Shown here piece after piece: positions 17,930-26,052 of a DNA stretch of 64,000 nucleotides (within the stretch, counting starts at the first letter, position 1; each line of letters opens with the position of its first letter). Source of the DNA: Acetobacter oryzoeni (lineage in GTDB: Bacteria > Pseudomonadota > Alphaproteobacteria > Acetobacterales > Acetobacteraceae); NCBI RefSeq assembly GCF_004014775.2, contig NZ_CP042808.1, positions 2,239,001 through 2,303,000 on the forward strand. The letters run 5' to 3'. The position numbers and the translations under genes are program-made. The notes under the pieces were generated by a model, which saw only the letters and a list, made by a program, of their open reading frames with translations, was not told where the DNA came from and made no database searches.

Positions 17930-18016
17930 GCTCTATCCTGTTTTCCCGATAAATGGCGGTTAAAACCTGCAGGTAACAATGCCGCAAATATCAACGATGT
18001 GGTGTTGTATCTTAAA

Positions 18017-19420
18017 TCAATAACGAGGTGAGATCACACGATGGCGTACAACCTCTCCAACAATAACAAGGGCCGGACTTTGTATCTGCTGTTCCGCCAC
18101 CATATCTGGTAACGTTGCCAATGTGCCTTCGCATACTCTCTGCTCTGGCAACGTACCTTTTTCTACCACCGCAACGGGCCAGTTTTCAGGCAATCCGTGC
18201 TTAACAAGCTGAGCACAAAGCTGGGAAAGCATTGTCAGCCCCATGTAAATCACTACTGTCTGATTTTTAAGGGCGATGGTTTCCCATTCCAGATTCAGCA
18301 CGCCATCTGCGCGTGCATGTCCCGTAATAAACAGACATGCCTGTGCGCAATCACGATGTGTCAGCGGAATACCCGCATATGCAGCACATCCATTAGCTGC
18401 AGAAATACCCGGAACAATTCTGAAAGACACGCCAGCCTCTACCAATGTTTCCAGCTCTTCCCCACCGCGGCCGAATATAAAAGGATCTCCACCTTTTAGA
18501 CGCAGAACCCGTTGGCCGGCTTGCGCACGACGTACAAGTTCATGATTGATGTCTTCCTGCGGCAATGTATGGCGGTTGCGCTTTTTTCCTACAAAAACAC
18601 GCTCAGCATCTCGCCGCACGTAATTCAGGATTTCTGGCCCTACCAAGTTATCATACAAAATAACATCGGCATCCTGCATAAGGCGCAAAGCCGCCAGAGT
18701 AAGCAGATCAGGATTACCCGGGCCGGCCCCTACCAACCAGACCTCGCCACGCGCAGCATTACCTACTTCCAATTCCTGTAGCTTCCGTGTGGCTTCAGCC
18801 GTATCTCGTGCCAGTGCTGCGCGTGCACCTTCCCCATCCAGAAAATGTTCCCACAATTGCCGACGAGCAGAGGTGTCTGGAATACGCTGGCGCAACTCAT
18901 CCCGTATGGCAGACATAAAATCTGCCAGATGATGCAAACCTTCTGGCAAAACACGCTCGACCATTGTTCTGAGCCTACGTGCGAGTACAGGAGCTGCTCC
19001 TCCTGTGGAAATAGCAACCTGCACCTTCCCACGTGTAACCAGTGCTGGCGTAATAAATGTAGAAATAGCCGGATCATCTACAGCACAAACCGGCACGTTT
19101 TGCGCTTTGCAAAGAGTCGCAAGTGTTTGGTTCAGATCCCGGTCATTCGTCGCTAAATAAACCAGACGGCAGCCAGCAAGCCGTGGCCGTAAATCCTGTT
19201 CAGAAGTATCCTGCGCAAGATGGTGTATGGCACCTTTATCTACCAGCCGCTCAAGCTCTGGACACAAGAAAGCTGAAAGCACTTCAACACGCGCACCTGT
19301 GGAGACAAGAAGTTGCACCTTGCTGGCAGCAACATTTCCGCCACCCACAACAAGAACCCGCTCGCCTTCCATGCGAAACACAACGGGAAACCAACCTGTA
19401 TTTTCTGACAAACCTTGCAT
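18017..19420 (-). CDS. cysG: Siroheme synthase CysG (trifunctional)
   Basis: CysG turns uroporphyrinogen III into precorrin-2 and then siroheme, the cofactor of sulfite and nitrite reductases. Precorrin-2 also feeds cobalamin synthesis. From ATG 19420 (AGAGG just upstream) the protein has 467 residues. The N-terminal dehydrogenase/chelatase has RVLVVGGGNVAASK, NDRDLNQTL and ISTGGAAPVLARRLR. The C-terminal methyltransferase has VWLVGAGPGNPDLLTL, LKGGDPFIFGRGGEE and TVVIYMG. The window holds both organosulfur scavenging and late cobalamin genes, both users of its product. Confidence 0.95.
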   Translation of the reverse strand: MQGLSENTGWFPVVFRMEGERVLVVGGGNVAASKVQLLVSTGARVEVLSAFLCPELERLVDKGAIHHLAQDTSEQDLRPRLAGCRLVYLATNDRDLNQTLATLCKAQNVPVCAVDDPAISTFITPALVTRGKVQVAISTGGAAPVLARRLRTMVERVLPEGLHHLADFMSAIRDELRQRIPDTSARRQLWEHFLDGEGARAALARDTAEATRKLQELEVGNAARGEVWLVGAGPGNPDLLTLAALRLMQDADVILYDNLVGPEILNYVRRDAERVFVGKKRNRHTLPQEDINHELVRRAQAGQRVLRLKGGDPFIFGRGGEELETLVEAGVSFRIVPGISAANGCAAYAGIPLTHRDCAQACLFITGHARADGVLNLEWETIALKNQTVVIYMGLTMLSQLCAQLVKHGLPENWPVAVVEKGTLPEQRVCEGTLATLPDMVAEQQIQSPALVIVGEVVRHRVISPRY

Positions 19421-19804
19421 AATGCCTCTGCAAGCAGTCTTCTGGCCCAGATGCAAGAGGCCAAACACCTTAAACGCAAAAAAGATTTCCAGAACCTGCT
19501 TTTACGCACAAAAACCACTATCATATTGAAGATGGCTAATAGCTTCTAAGCATGCCCCTCAAACGTTTGAAGTGTTATAATGTCTGCTGCTAGGTGCAGC
19601 CCCCATGAACCAACACTGGCGTTATTTTGAAGTGACGCACTCATTATAATAACGCCATTTCCGCCACGTTTCATAATCCGTATCAGGCCAGAACGCGCAC
19701 AAATTCAGTGCTTTGCCTGCATTTTCGTATCAAACAAGTAAACACTCTAAAGAATCCTCTTGTGTTAAAGATATTTTTCTCGTAGGAAGCCGCATCAGCC
19801 TCTT
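19421..19804. other. Intergenic stretch with possible small-RNA promoter and hairpin
   Basis: No protein gene is visible between cysG and tRNA-Glu. TGTTATAATG around 19573-19582 is a good extended -10 box. Downstream, GGCGTTATT (19618-19626) and AATAACGCC (19648-19656) form a perfect 9-bp stem with a 21-nt loop. This could be a short transcript with an end hairpin, but no known RNA family was recognised. Confidence 0.35.
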
Positions 19805-19880
19805 GTCCCGTTCGTCTAGAGGCCTAGGACACCGCCCTTTCACGGCGGCAACACGGGTTCGAATCCCGTACGGGACGCCA
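19805..19880 (+). tRNA. tRNA-Glu (anticodon TTC)
   Basis: Acceptor stem GTCCCGT pairs with ACGGGAC, followed by G and an encoded CCA. The anticodon arm CCGCCCTTTCACGGCGG gives TTC. The T-arm GGGTTCGAATCCC is perfect. Total length 76 nt. Confidence 0.97.
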
Positions 19881-19911
19881 CTTCTGTGCGAAAACAAGAG
19901 TCTTCGGGCTT

Positions 19912-20087
19912 CGCTTGAGATACGCTGTTTTATCAATCTCCCCTTCTCTTCCACAAATACGAATTTCCTTATCATCAACCTCTACAAGGTTGACGATCCA
20001 GCGGAGATCCTCCTTGCACATGGCAATGGAGCCATCATGAAGCTTCACCCGCAGGCTATGAAAAAAACTCTCTAAAATGACACCTCA
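19912..20087 (-). pseudogene. C-terminal remnant of a large serine recombinase
   Basis: A minus-strand frame from an upstream stop at about 20087 reads ...ESFFHSLRVKLHDG, then CKEDLRWIVNLVEVDDKEIRICG, before running into sequence antisense to tRNA-Glu. The pattern F-x-x-x-L-R, a short helix, then V-x-V-D-D-x-E-I-R-I-x-G is the usual tail of resolvase/large serine recombinases of alphaproteobacteria, recognised from memory. Catalytic and zinc-ribbon parts are absent, so this is a decayed fragment. Its place beside a tRNA, next to the organosulfur island, suggests an old integration event. Confidence 0.5.
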
Positions 20088-20105
20088 TTAGAAAAATATT
20101 TTCGG

Positions 20106-20612
20106 TTAAACTGTGTAAGCTATTTTTTTACGGTACCAGACCAAGCCATTCTGAGGCTCCTGCTCATAAACAATATCGACCACTGAGGCGATAATGATTG
20201 TGTGCGTTTGTGTCTCAATCGTCTGCGCAATCATACAATCAAAAGATACGGTAGATCCGGCAAGCAGCGGTGCACCGCTGTTACGCTTATTCCATTTTGC
20301 AAGAGCGAACCGCTCAGTTTGAGTCAAAGAGCGGTTACTAAAACCTGCACAGAGTTCTTCTTGCGAAGGGGCCAGTACATTAACGGAAAGACATTGATGA
20401 ACCAGAATATGGTCATGTGCTGTTGTGCTTTTATTGACACAGACAAGCAAGGTGGGTGGTGCATCAGAAACACTGCATACCGCAGTAGCTGTAAATCCAT
20501 AGCAGCCATTTTTGCCATCTGTTGCGATAATACAAATAGCACCAGGCACAAGAGACATACCATTACGAAATTTTTGAGAATCTACTGCAAGGAAAAGCGT
20601 TGTTTGTGACAT
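20106..20612 (-). CDS. Flavin reductase (NAD(P)H:FMN oxidoreductase)
   Basis: A 168-residue protein of the flavin-reductase-like domain family. It has FRNGMSLVPGAICIIATDG, YGFTATAVCSVSDAPPTLLVCVN and LSVNVLAPSQEELC, the FMN-binding pattern of small-component reductases. I start it at ATG 20612; an in-frame TTG five codons upstream is less likely. It lies 18 bp after the TonB-receptor gene on the same strand. The two FMNH2-type monooxygenases across the promoter region would need such a partner, so it likely supplies them with reduced flavin. Confidence 0.88.
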   Translation of the reverse strand: MSQTTLFLAVDSQKFRNGMSLVPGAICIIATDGKNGCYGFTATAVCSVSDAPPTLLVCVNKSTTAHDHILVHQCLSVNVLAPSQEELCAGFSNRSLTQTERFALAKWNKRNSGAPLLAGSTVSFDCMIAQTIETQTHTIIIASVVDIVYEQEPQNGLVWYRKKIAYTV

Positions 20613-20630
20613 GACATTTGTTTCCAATTA

Positions 20631-23066
20631 TCAGAAATCAATCTGAACAGTGCCAAAATATTGCCGAGGAGCGCCCAAAACGACGGATTGGTAATCTCCA
20701 GACATGGGAAAGCCATTTTGCCCCATTGTGGAGATGTAGTGCTCGTTAGTAATATTATAAACATTAAAGCTTAAGGATGCATGTTTGATAATATTCCCCA
20801 CCTTTCCCTGATTAAACAGAGGCGTAAGGTCATATCTCGCTCCTACATTTGTCAGCCAATAAGCAGGCACTTTCTCATCCCCCGTATAGCTGAGGTTTCT
20901 GGTACCTATATATTGTGTATCAGCATGTATTTCGGCATCTCGCCATTTGTAGGAAATCTGACCTTTGTACATTAACCGCGGATAGGCAACTACCTGCTTA
21001 CCCTTCAACCCATAAGTTACGTTTCCAGAGCTCGTGGTTTCTGTCACGTTATCTGAGTAAGTTGCATGATTATAACTAATGCTACTGGCTAATTGCAGCC
21101 CCTCCAATGGCCGTAGCACAAATCCTGCATCTACGCCGTTCATACTTACACCACCAACATTTTTGATAACAGTATATGGATTATTGGGGTTTCCGGTTGA
21201 AATCTGTTGCAAGCGGTTAGAAAAATCTGTGTGATACGCATAAACATTCCCGGTAATCAGGTGGGATGTATAACGATACCCTACGGCGTAATTCCAATCA
21301 GTTTCTGATGTCAAACCGGCTTTAGATGCATCAAAGGCAGCTTGTGTTGTTGCAAAAGGTGAAGCTCCACTATTGTAACCTGCTACAGGTAAAACCTTCA
21401 CATTATTGGCAATATCAAAATAAAACTGATGCCCCGGTAAAAAGCTCCATTGGCCGCTAATATGCGGCAGAAATGGCTTGCTTGTGGTAATACCATCGCC
21501 ACCGGCAATAGCATCTGTTCGGGTATAGGTAGGCCAGTTTGCCAACTGCCCTACGCGCGTGGTGTTGAGCACTGACCGAAAGCCAAAGTGGAATGCCAAA
21601 TTAGACAGAGGATGATAAGTATCTTGCAGGTAAGCAACAAAAGTATTGGTATTAAAAACCTGCTCATATTCCCTTTGATAAGGAGATGTCAGGTGCATAC
21701 CATCAACGGGACGTGCATTACCCGAAAGAACGTCTTCTAACAAAGGTTCTTCATAAGCTCTTTTATCGGCAACAAATTTTGTGTTTTCGTACCAGACGCC
21801 ACCGTTAATTTCATTTTTGGCAATTGTATATGTCAGAGAAGAAAGCAAACCAAATCTATTGGTACTTGGCATGGTAGCCTGCTCAACAAAAGGTGCGCCA
21901 TTCGGAGATGAAATAAGCGGACTTGTAACCGTTCCAACTTCCCACGAGCGATGACCATAAAAAGTAGAGTTCCAACGCAATCTATCTGTAAGCGCGAGAT
22001 CAGCATTTACACCGCCAAAATATTGCCGCTGATTGCCCGCACCATCATAAAAAGAAGCCGTATATGGGCTAGAAAGATTTTGATAAGCAGCTGGCACACT
22101 GCCTCCAGGCATACCATTGGAGGCAAGAGCAAGACGGTATGCTGTTTCATAACCATTAGGTGTGCCAGCAAGATTATCAATATGATAGCCGCCGTGGCGG
22201 AACATATTCATACTGTAGTCCTGATAATTCTGCATTTCTTCATCAGCATAGTTAAAAAAAGCAGTCAGCTTGCTTTGCTCTCCAATAGGGTGCAGCAGCT
22301 TGGCATTCACCTGCTGCATGAACTGATTTTGTCCCCCGCGCCATTTATCTGTGTCATTCCGCATATAGGACACATAAAAACGTGTGCCTTGTTTATTCAG
22401 GTCACCACTATCCGCCCGCACAAAGGTATGAAACATGGAGTTGCTGCCAAAAGTTTGGCGCACTGTGCCCCCCGCTTTATGCGATGAATCTCGGGAAACA
22501 AACTGCACAGTTCCGCCCAGGTTACTGATACTGGCTGCTCCTTCAGACCCAGCAGAGGCAGATACATCTAGCCGACTGATATTTTCGGAAGAAATAGCGG
22601 CTGAAGGGCTAAGACCATTGGAATTGCTCCATAATTGTCCCCCTAAAGGCATACCGTCTAATGTCATGCCAATCTGGGATTGGTCAAAACCGTGCATCAA
22701 AAAGGATTGTCCCCACAGGTTCAGGCCTTGAGGGTCCGCAGAGTTATACATGACGCCGGGAAGGGTAGTGAGCGCTTTTAAGGCGTTAGTACCAGGTGCA
22801 TAATTCGCAATTGTAGAGGCCGAAACGGGGGTAACAACCCAGTTGGCTTGCCTTTGCCCCTGTATATTCACGTGCTCTACAGAATGTGCATCAACGGCTG
22901 TGATGGTTTTCCTTTTTTGTTGAGACGTAACGGTATTACGTACCGCCGCCGGAGAATGTTCAGCATCTGCCTTGCTTTGTGCATGAGCCAAGTTTTCAGC
23001 CCAAAATACAAAGGATACAGCAAGCGCAGTTGTGGTGGCGTAGTGCCAAGCTCTTTTTGATTTCAC
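20631..23066 (-). CDS. TonB-dependent outer-membrane receptor of the organosulfur island
   Basis: An outer-membrane gated porin of about 811 residues. From GTG 23066, which has GGAG seven bases upstream, it starts KSKRAWHYATTTALAVSF and has cleavage near AHAQ. A plug domain follows (ALKALTTLPGVMYNS, LMHGFDQSQIGMTLDGMPL, NLGGTVQFVSRD), then a 22-strand-type barrel ending in the aromatic ...YFGTVQIDF. A GTG nine codons upstream is possible but lacks a ribosome-binding site. Context (flavin reductase downstream; sulfur monooxygenases and TauD divergent) suggests uptake of sulfonates or sulfate esters rather than iron. No Fur box is seen here. Confidence 0.9.
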   Translation of the reverse strand: MKSKRAWHYATTTALAVSFVFWAENLAHAQSKADAEHSPAAVRNTVTSQQKRKTITAVDAHSVEHVNIQGQRQANWVVTPVSASTIANYAPGTNALKALTTLPGVMYNSADPQGLNLWGQSFLMHGFDQSQIGMTLDGMPLGGQLWSNSNGLSPSAAISSENISRLDVSASAGSEGAASISNLGGTVQFVSRDSSHKAGGTVRQTFGSNSMFHTFVRADSGDLNKQGTRFYVSYMRNDTDKWRGGQNQFMQQVNAKLLHPIGEQSKLTAFFNYADEEMQNYQDYSMNMFRHGGYHIDNLAGTPNGYETAYRLALASNGMPGGSVPAAYQNLSSPYTASFYDGAGNQRQYFGGVNADLALTDRLRWNSTFYGHRSWEVGTVTSPLISSPNGAPFVEQATMPSTNRFGLLSSLTYTIAKNEINGGVWYENTKFVADKRAYEEPLLEDVLSGNARPVDGMHLTSPYQREYEQVFNTNTFVAYLQDTYHPLSNLAFHFGFRSVLNTTRVGQLANWPTYTRTDAIAGGDGITTSKPFLPHISGQWSFLPGHQFYFDIANNVKVLPVAGYNSGASPFATTQAAFDASKAGLTSETDWNYAVGYRYTSHLITGNVYAYHTDFSNRLQQISTGNPNNPYTVIKNVGGVSMNGVDAGFVLRPLEGLQLASSISYNHATYSDNVTETTSSGNVTYGLKGKQVVAYPRLMYKGQISYKWRDAEIHADTQYIGTRNLSYTGDEKVPAYWLTNVGARYDLTPLFNQGKVGNIIKHASLSFNVYNITNEHYISTMGQNGFPMSGDYQSVVLGAPRQYFGTVQIDF

Positions 23067-23238
23067 TTTCGGCTCCAGAACATGGCATTTCACGTTAATT
23101 GTTCGTTATTATGAGATTCATAAAACAATGACTCAGAATCGTTTATTAGAATGCATTTACACTTAAATACGAGTCAACATGATAAAATTATAAATTGCAG
23201 AATTATGCGCTTGTTTGTTTCGTGGAATATGTGCCTAA

Positions 23239-23262
23239 TACGAATCATGAGAGTGATTCGTA
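23239..23262. promoter_or_regulatory. Perfect palindrome in the divergent organosulfur promoter region
   Basis: TACGAATCA (23239-23247) and TGATTCGTA (23254-23262) are perfect 9-bp inverted repeats with a 6-bp spacer. A further TGATTCG half-site occurs at 23283-23289. The site is about 170 bp from the receptor start and 100 bp from the divergent oxidoreductase gene, so one regulator could serve both arms. Confidence 0.6.
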
Positions 23263-23263
23263 G

Positions 23264-23283
23264 ACATGGAGAATCTTCCATGT
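23264..23283. promoter_or_regulatory. Second palindrome adjoining the first
   Basis: ACATGGA (23264-23270) and TCCATGT (23277-23283) are perfect 7-bp inverted repeats with a 6-bp spacer. It lies one base away from the previous palindrome with the same spacer length but different arm sequence, so a different factor may bind. Confidence 0.5.
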
Positions 23284-23323
23284 GATTCGGGAAAACCTCT
23301 TTTTGTAGAAAGAAAATTAGAAA

Positions 23324-23344
23324 CAGAATGGCAGAACCATTCTG
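23324..23344 (+). promoter_or_regulatory. Hairpin just before the ribosome-binding site of the 23360 gene
   Basis: CAGAATGG (23324-23331) and CCATTCTG (23337-23344) form a perfect 8-bp stem with a 5-nt loop in the leader. The CAGGAGG ribosome-binding site starts three bases later (23347) and precedes GTG 23360. A role in mRNA stability or translation control is possible. Confidence 0.5.
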
Positions 23345-23359
23345 CGCAGGAGGTTTAAG

Positions 23360-24595
23360 GTGTTGAAGCGAAATAGATCTGTTGAGCAGGAGCGGAGCTC
23401 TGTTTTGTGGGGGGAGGCGTTTCCGCTACAATATCCGACAGAAATAAGTGGATATGCTGTACTGCTGGAAGATATTCGCCAACAGTCTGCCAAGGCTGAA
23501 GTTGAACGCGCACTCCCTTTTGAGGCGATCAAGCGACTAAAACAGAGTGGTTTTACTGCTTTACGCGTGCCTGCACAGTATGGCGGGCTTGGGCGTCCGC
23601 TTTCTGAATTATTTTCTGCGGTTATTGATCTGGCAACAGCAGATTCAAATGTGGCACAGGCCCTGCGTGCACATTTTGGCTTTGTAGAACATCTGCTGTT
23701 TGAACAACCTTCCGCTTATACAGACCAATGGTTTGAGCGCGTTGGAAAAGGGGAAACAGCAGGAGCTGCCGCAGCCGAAAAAGGCACTGGGCGAGATCAC
23801 TTTGCCACCACGGTTTCCCGCAAGAATGAACATTTTGTGATCAATGGAAGTAAATTTTTCACAACCGGCTCTTTATATGCCGATTGGTTGACCGTTACAG
23901 CCTCTACACAGGATGGCCAGACAGTTAAATGCCTTGCATCTCGCCATGATCCTGGGTTGAACATTGTTGATGATTGGGATGGAATTGGCCAGCGATTAAC
24001 AGCAAGTGGCACAGCTCATTTTCAAGATGTGCGAGTGCATGATGATATCTTGCGTTACGGCAATACCGAGTTTCCGTATTCTCAAGCATTTTTCCAACTT
24101 TATCACCTCGCAACAGTGGCGGGCATTACGCAAGCGGCCGCTTTGGATATTGCGGGGGCTGTAAAAAACAGAAAACGAGCTTTTAGCCACGCTAACCACG
24201 AATTACCTGCGCAAGACCCTCAGATTCTGGAAATTGTGGGACAGGTTGCGTCTGCCGCGCATGCAGCCAGATCTATTGTCAGGCACGCAGCAGAAGCGCT
24301 GCAAGCTGCAGTAGATAAGAAAGATGAAGATAGAGGCCCCGATATTATCAAGGCAGAACTCGAAGTCTGGCAAGCTCAGGAAATTATCTTTCCGCTTACG
24401 TTAAATGCAACGTCTTTGTTGTTTGATGCCTTGGGAGGCACAGCAACATTGCGCAGCGCTGCACTAGATAGATATTGGCGCAATATCCGTACAATTGGTT
24501 GCCATAATCCACGGGTCTATCGCACCAGAATTGTGGGGGATTACTTGGTAAACGGCAATCCACCGCCCGGCCAATGGCGCGTAGGGACTGTTTGA
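23360..24595 (+). CDS. SfnB/DszC-like acyl-CoA-dehydrogenase-fold monooxygenase
   Basis: A 411-residue protein of the acyl-CoA dehydrogenase superfamily. It shows RLKQSGFTALRVPAQYGGLG near residue 56, INGSKFFTTGS in the middle, and a C-terminal helical domain with LFDALGGTATLRSAALDRYWRNIRTI. The variant Tyr/Thr-rich active-site region and the final NPRVYRTRIVGDY match SfnB and the FMNH2-dependent DszC group rather than true acyl-CoA dehydrogenases. These enzymes act in organosulfur breakdown (dimethyl sulfone, dibenzothiophene). It starts at GTG 23360 with CAGGAGG upstream and heads the plus-strand arm. Confidence 0.8.
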   Translation: MLKRNRSVEQERSSVLWGEAFPLQYPTEISGYAVLLEDIRQQSAKAEVERALPFEAIKRLKQSGFTALRVPAQYGGLGRPLSELFSAVIDLATADSNVAQALRAHFGFVEHLLFEQPSAYTDQWFERVGKGETAGAAAAEKGTGRDHFATTVSRKNEHFVINGSKFFTTGSLYADWLTVTASTQDGQTVKCLASRHDPGLNIVDDWDGIGQRLTASGTAHFQDVRVHDDILRYGNTEFPYSQAFFQLYHLATVAGITQAAALDIAGAVKNRKRAFSHANHELPAQDPQILEIVGQVASAAHAARSIVRHAAEALQAAVDKKDEDRGPDIIKAELEVWQAQEIIFPLTLNATSLLFDALGGTATLRSAALDRYWRNIRTIGCHNPRVYRTRIVGDYLVNGNPPPGQWRVGTV

Positions 24596-24632
24596 ACGTC
24601 TGTTTTACCGTTTCTTATTTGGAAATCTCAGC

Positions 24633-26039
24633 ATGGCTTATACCGCACAAAAAACAGATCCAATCATTCTCAATGCCTTTACCATGGCCACCGTATCACA
24701 CCTCAATTACGGGCTATGGCGTCATCCACGAGATAAAACATATAGATATACAAGCGTTGAGTATTGGGTTGAACTTGCACGATCTCTAGAAACTTCTGGG
24801 TTTGACTGCCTGTTTATAGCAGATGCTCTGGGGCTTATTGATGTTTATGGTGCAAGTCCTGCGCCTTCTCTCAAGCATGGCATTCAGTCACCTTTAATTG
24901 ATCCACTCCTGCTTGTTTCTGCAATGGCTGCGGCAACAAAAAAGCTGGGATTTGGCGTTACGCTTTCCACCACATACGAACATCCTTATCAAGCTGCGCG
25001 TAAGTTCAGCACATTGGATCACATCACCAATGGTCGCATTGGTTGGAATGTTGTCACGTCGCAGCAAGAGAGTGCCGCGCGCAATCTTGGTCTCGGCCAC
25101 CAAATAGCTCATGATGAGCGTTATAATCTTGCCAATGAGTTTATGGATGTGACTTACAAACTTTGGCAAGGATCTTGGGAAGATAACGCCGTTATCCGGA
25201 ATACTGATCTGGAAAAAAGTATTTATACAGATCCGTCCAAGGTACATTCCATTCAGCATAAAGGTAAGTATTTTACAGTGCCAGACGGGCATGTTGTACA
25301 ACCCAGCCCGCAACGCGTGCCTGTAGTGTTACAAGCAGGCACCTCTGCCCGTGGTTCAGACTTTGCAGCCAAGCATGCCGAGATTGTTTTTGTTGTAGGG
25401 GCAGGCGCAAATGGCGTGAGAGAAAATGTACGCCGTATCCGTGCTCAGGCAGTGAAGTATGGAAGAAAACCAGAAAACATAAAATTTATTACAGCAGTTG
25501 CTGTTGTGACAGCAGAAACAGATGAAGCCGCATGGGAAAAGTTTGAAGAATATTATGGATATTATGACCCTATAGCATCAATTATCCATTATTCATCCAT
25601 GACTGGTGTAGATTTTTCGCAAACGGCTCCTGACAATGTACTTCGTTACCAAAACACGGAAGCCAGCCAATCTGTTCTACGTCAATTTGATCCGCAAGTC
25701 AGTGGGCGCCAATGGACATTAGCCCAAGCCGCTAACCCGCAAAATGGATTTGGGCGCGCACGTACATTTATAGGTTCAGCCACAACCGTGGCGGATGATC
25801 TGGAACAGTGGTTGGATGAAACCGAGACGGACGGCATCAACTTGATTCAGCTCGTTAATCCAGAAAGCTTTGAAGATTTTGGTCGTCTGGTTATTCCAGA
25901 ACTTAAAAAGCGCGGGCGTATTCGGGGCGATCAAGCAGCAACCTTAAGAGAAAGGTTGTTTCCTAATAATGAAAATGGTCGACCCTCAGCAGATCATCCG
26001 GCTGCACGCTATGCGTTTGATCAGAAAATTCCAGCCTGA
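24633..26039 (+). CDS. NtaA/SnaA/DszA-family FMNH2-dependent monooxygenase
   Basis: A 468-residue luciferase-like TIM-barrel protein. The family pattern is clear: NAFTMATVSHLNYGLWRHP, LETSGFDCLFIADALG, FGVTLSTTYEHPYQAARKFSTLDHITNGR followed by IGWNVVTS, then QAGTSARGSDFAAKHAEIVF. Members include nitrilotriacetate monooxygenase A and dibenzothiophene-sulfone monooxygenase DszA. They take reduced FMN from a separate reductase, which fits the flavin reductase at 20106. Next to a DszC/SfnB-like gene and TauD, C-S bond cleavage of a sulfone or sulfonate is the likely role; the exact substrate is unknown. Confidence 0.88.
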   Translation: MAYTAQKTDPIILNAFTMATVSHLNYGLWRHPRDKTYRYTSVEYWVELARSLETSGFDCLFIADALGLIDVYGASPAPSLKHGIQSPLIDPLLLVSAMAAATKKLGFGVTLSTTYEHPYQAARKFSTLDHITNGRIGWNVVTSQQESAARNLGLGHQIAHDERYNLANEFMDVTYKLWQGSWEDNAVIRNTDLEKSIYTDPSKVHSIQHKGKYFTVPDGHVVQPSPQRVPVVLQAGTSARGSDFAAKHAEIVFVVGAGANGVRENVRRIRAQAVKYGRKPENIKFITAVAVVTAETDEAAWEKFEEYYGYYDPIASIIHYSSMTGVDFSQTAPDNVLRYQNTEASQSVLRQFDPQVSGRQWTLAQAANPQNGFGRARTFIGSATTVADDLEQWLDETETDGINLIQLVNPESFEDFGRLVIPELKKRGRIRGDQAATLRERLFPNNENGRPSADHPAARYAFDQKIPA

Positions 26040-26052
26040 AAGAAACAGTCTG

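Noticed and set aside
19824..19911. Reading frame antisense to tRNA-Glu with a VRDSNPCCRRERAVS-like segment
   Set aside because: This text is the well-known artefact of translating the complement of a tRNA; only the part above 19912 looks like recombinase.
20631..23066. Reading the island TonB receptor as a siderophore receptor
   Set aside because: No Fur-like site in its promoter, no siderophore genes next to it, and all neighbours are organosulfur enzymes.
23360..24595. Annotation as a fatty-acid acyl-CoA dehydrogenase
   Set aside because: Fold is shared, but sequence features and neighbours (DszA-like, TauD, flavin reductase) fit the SfnB/DszC group better.
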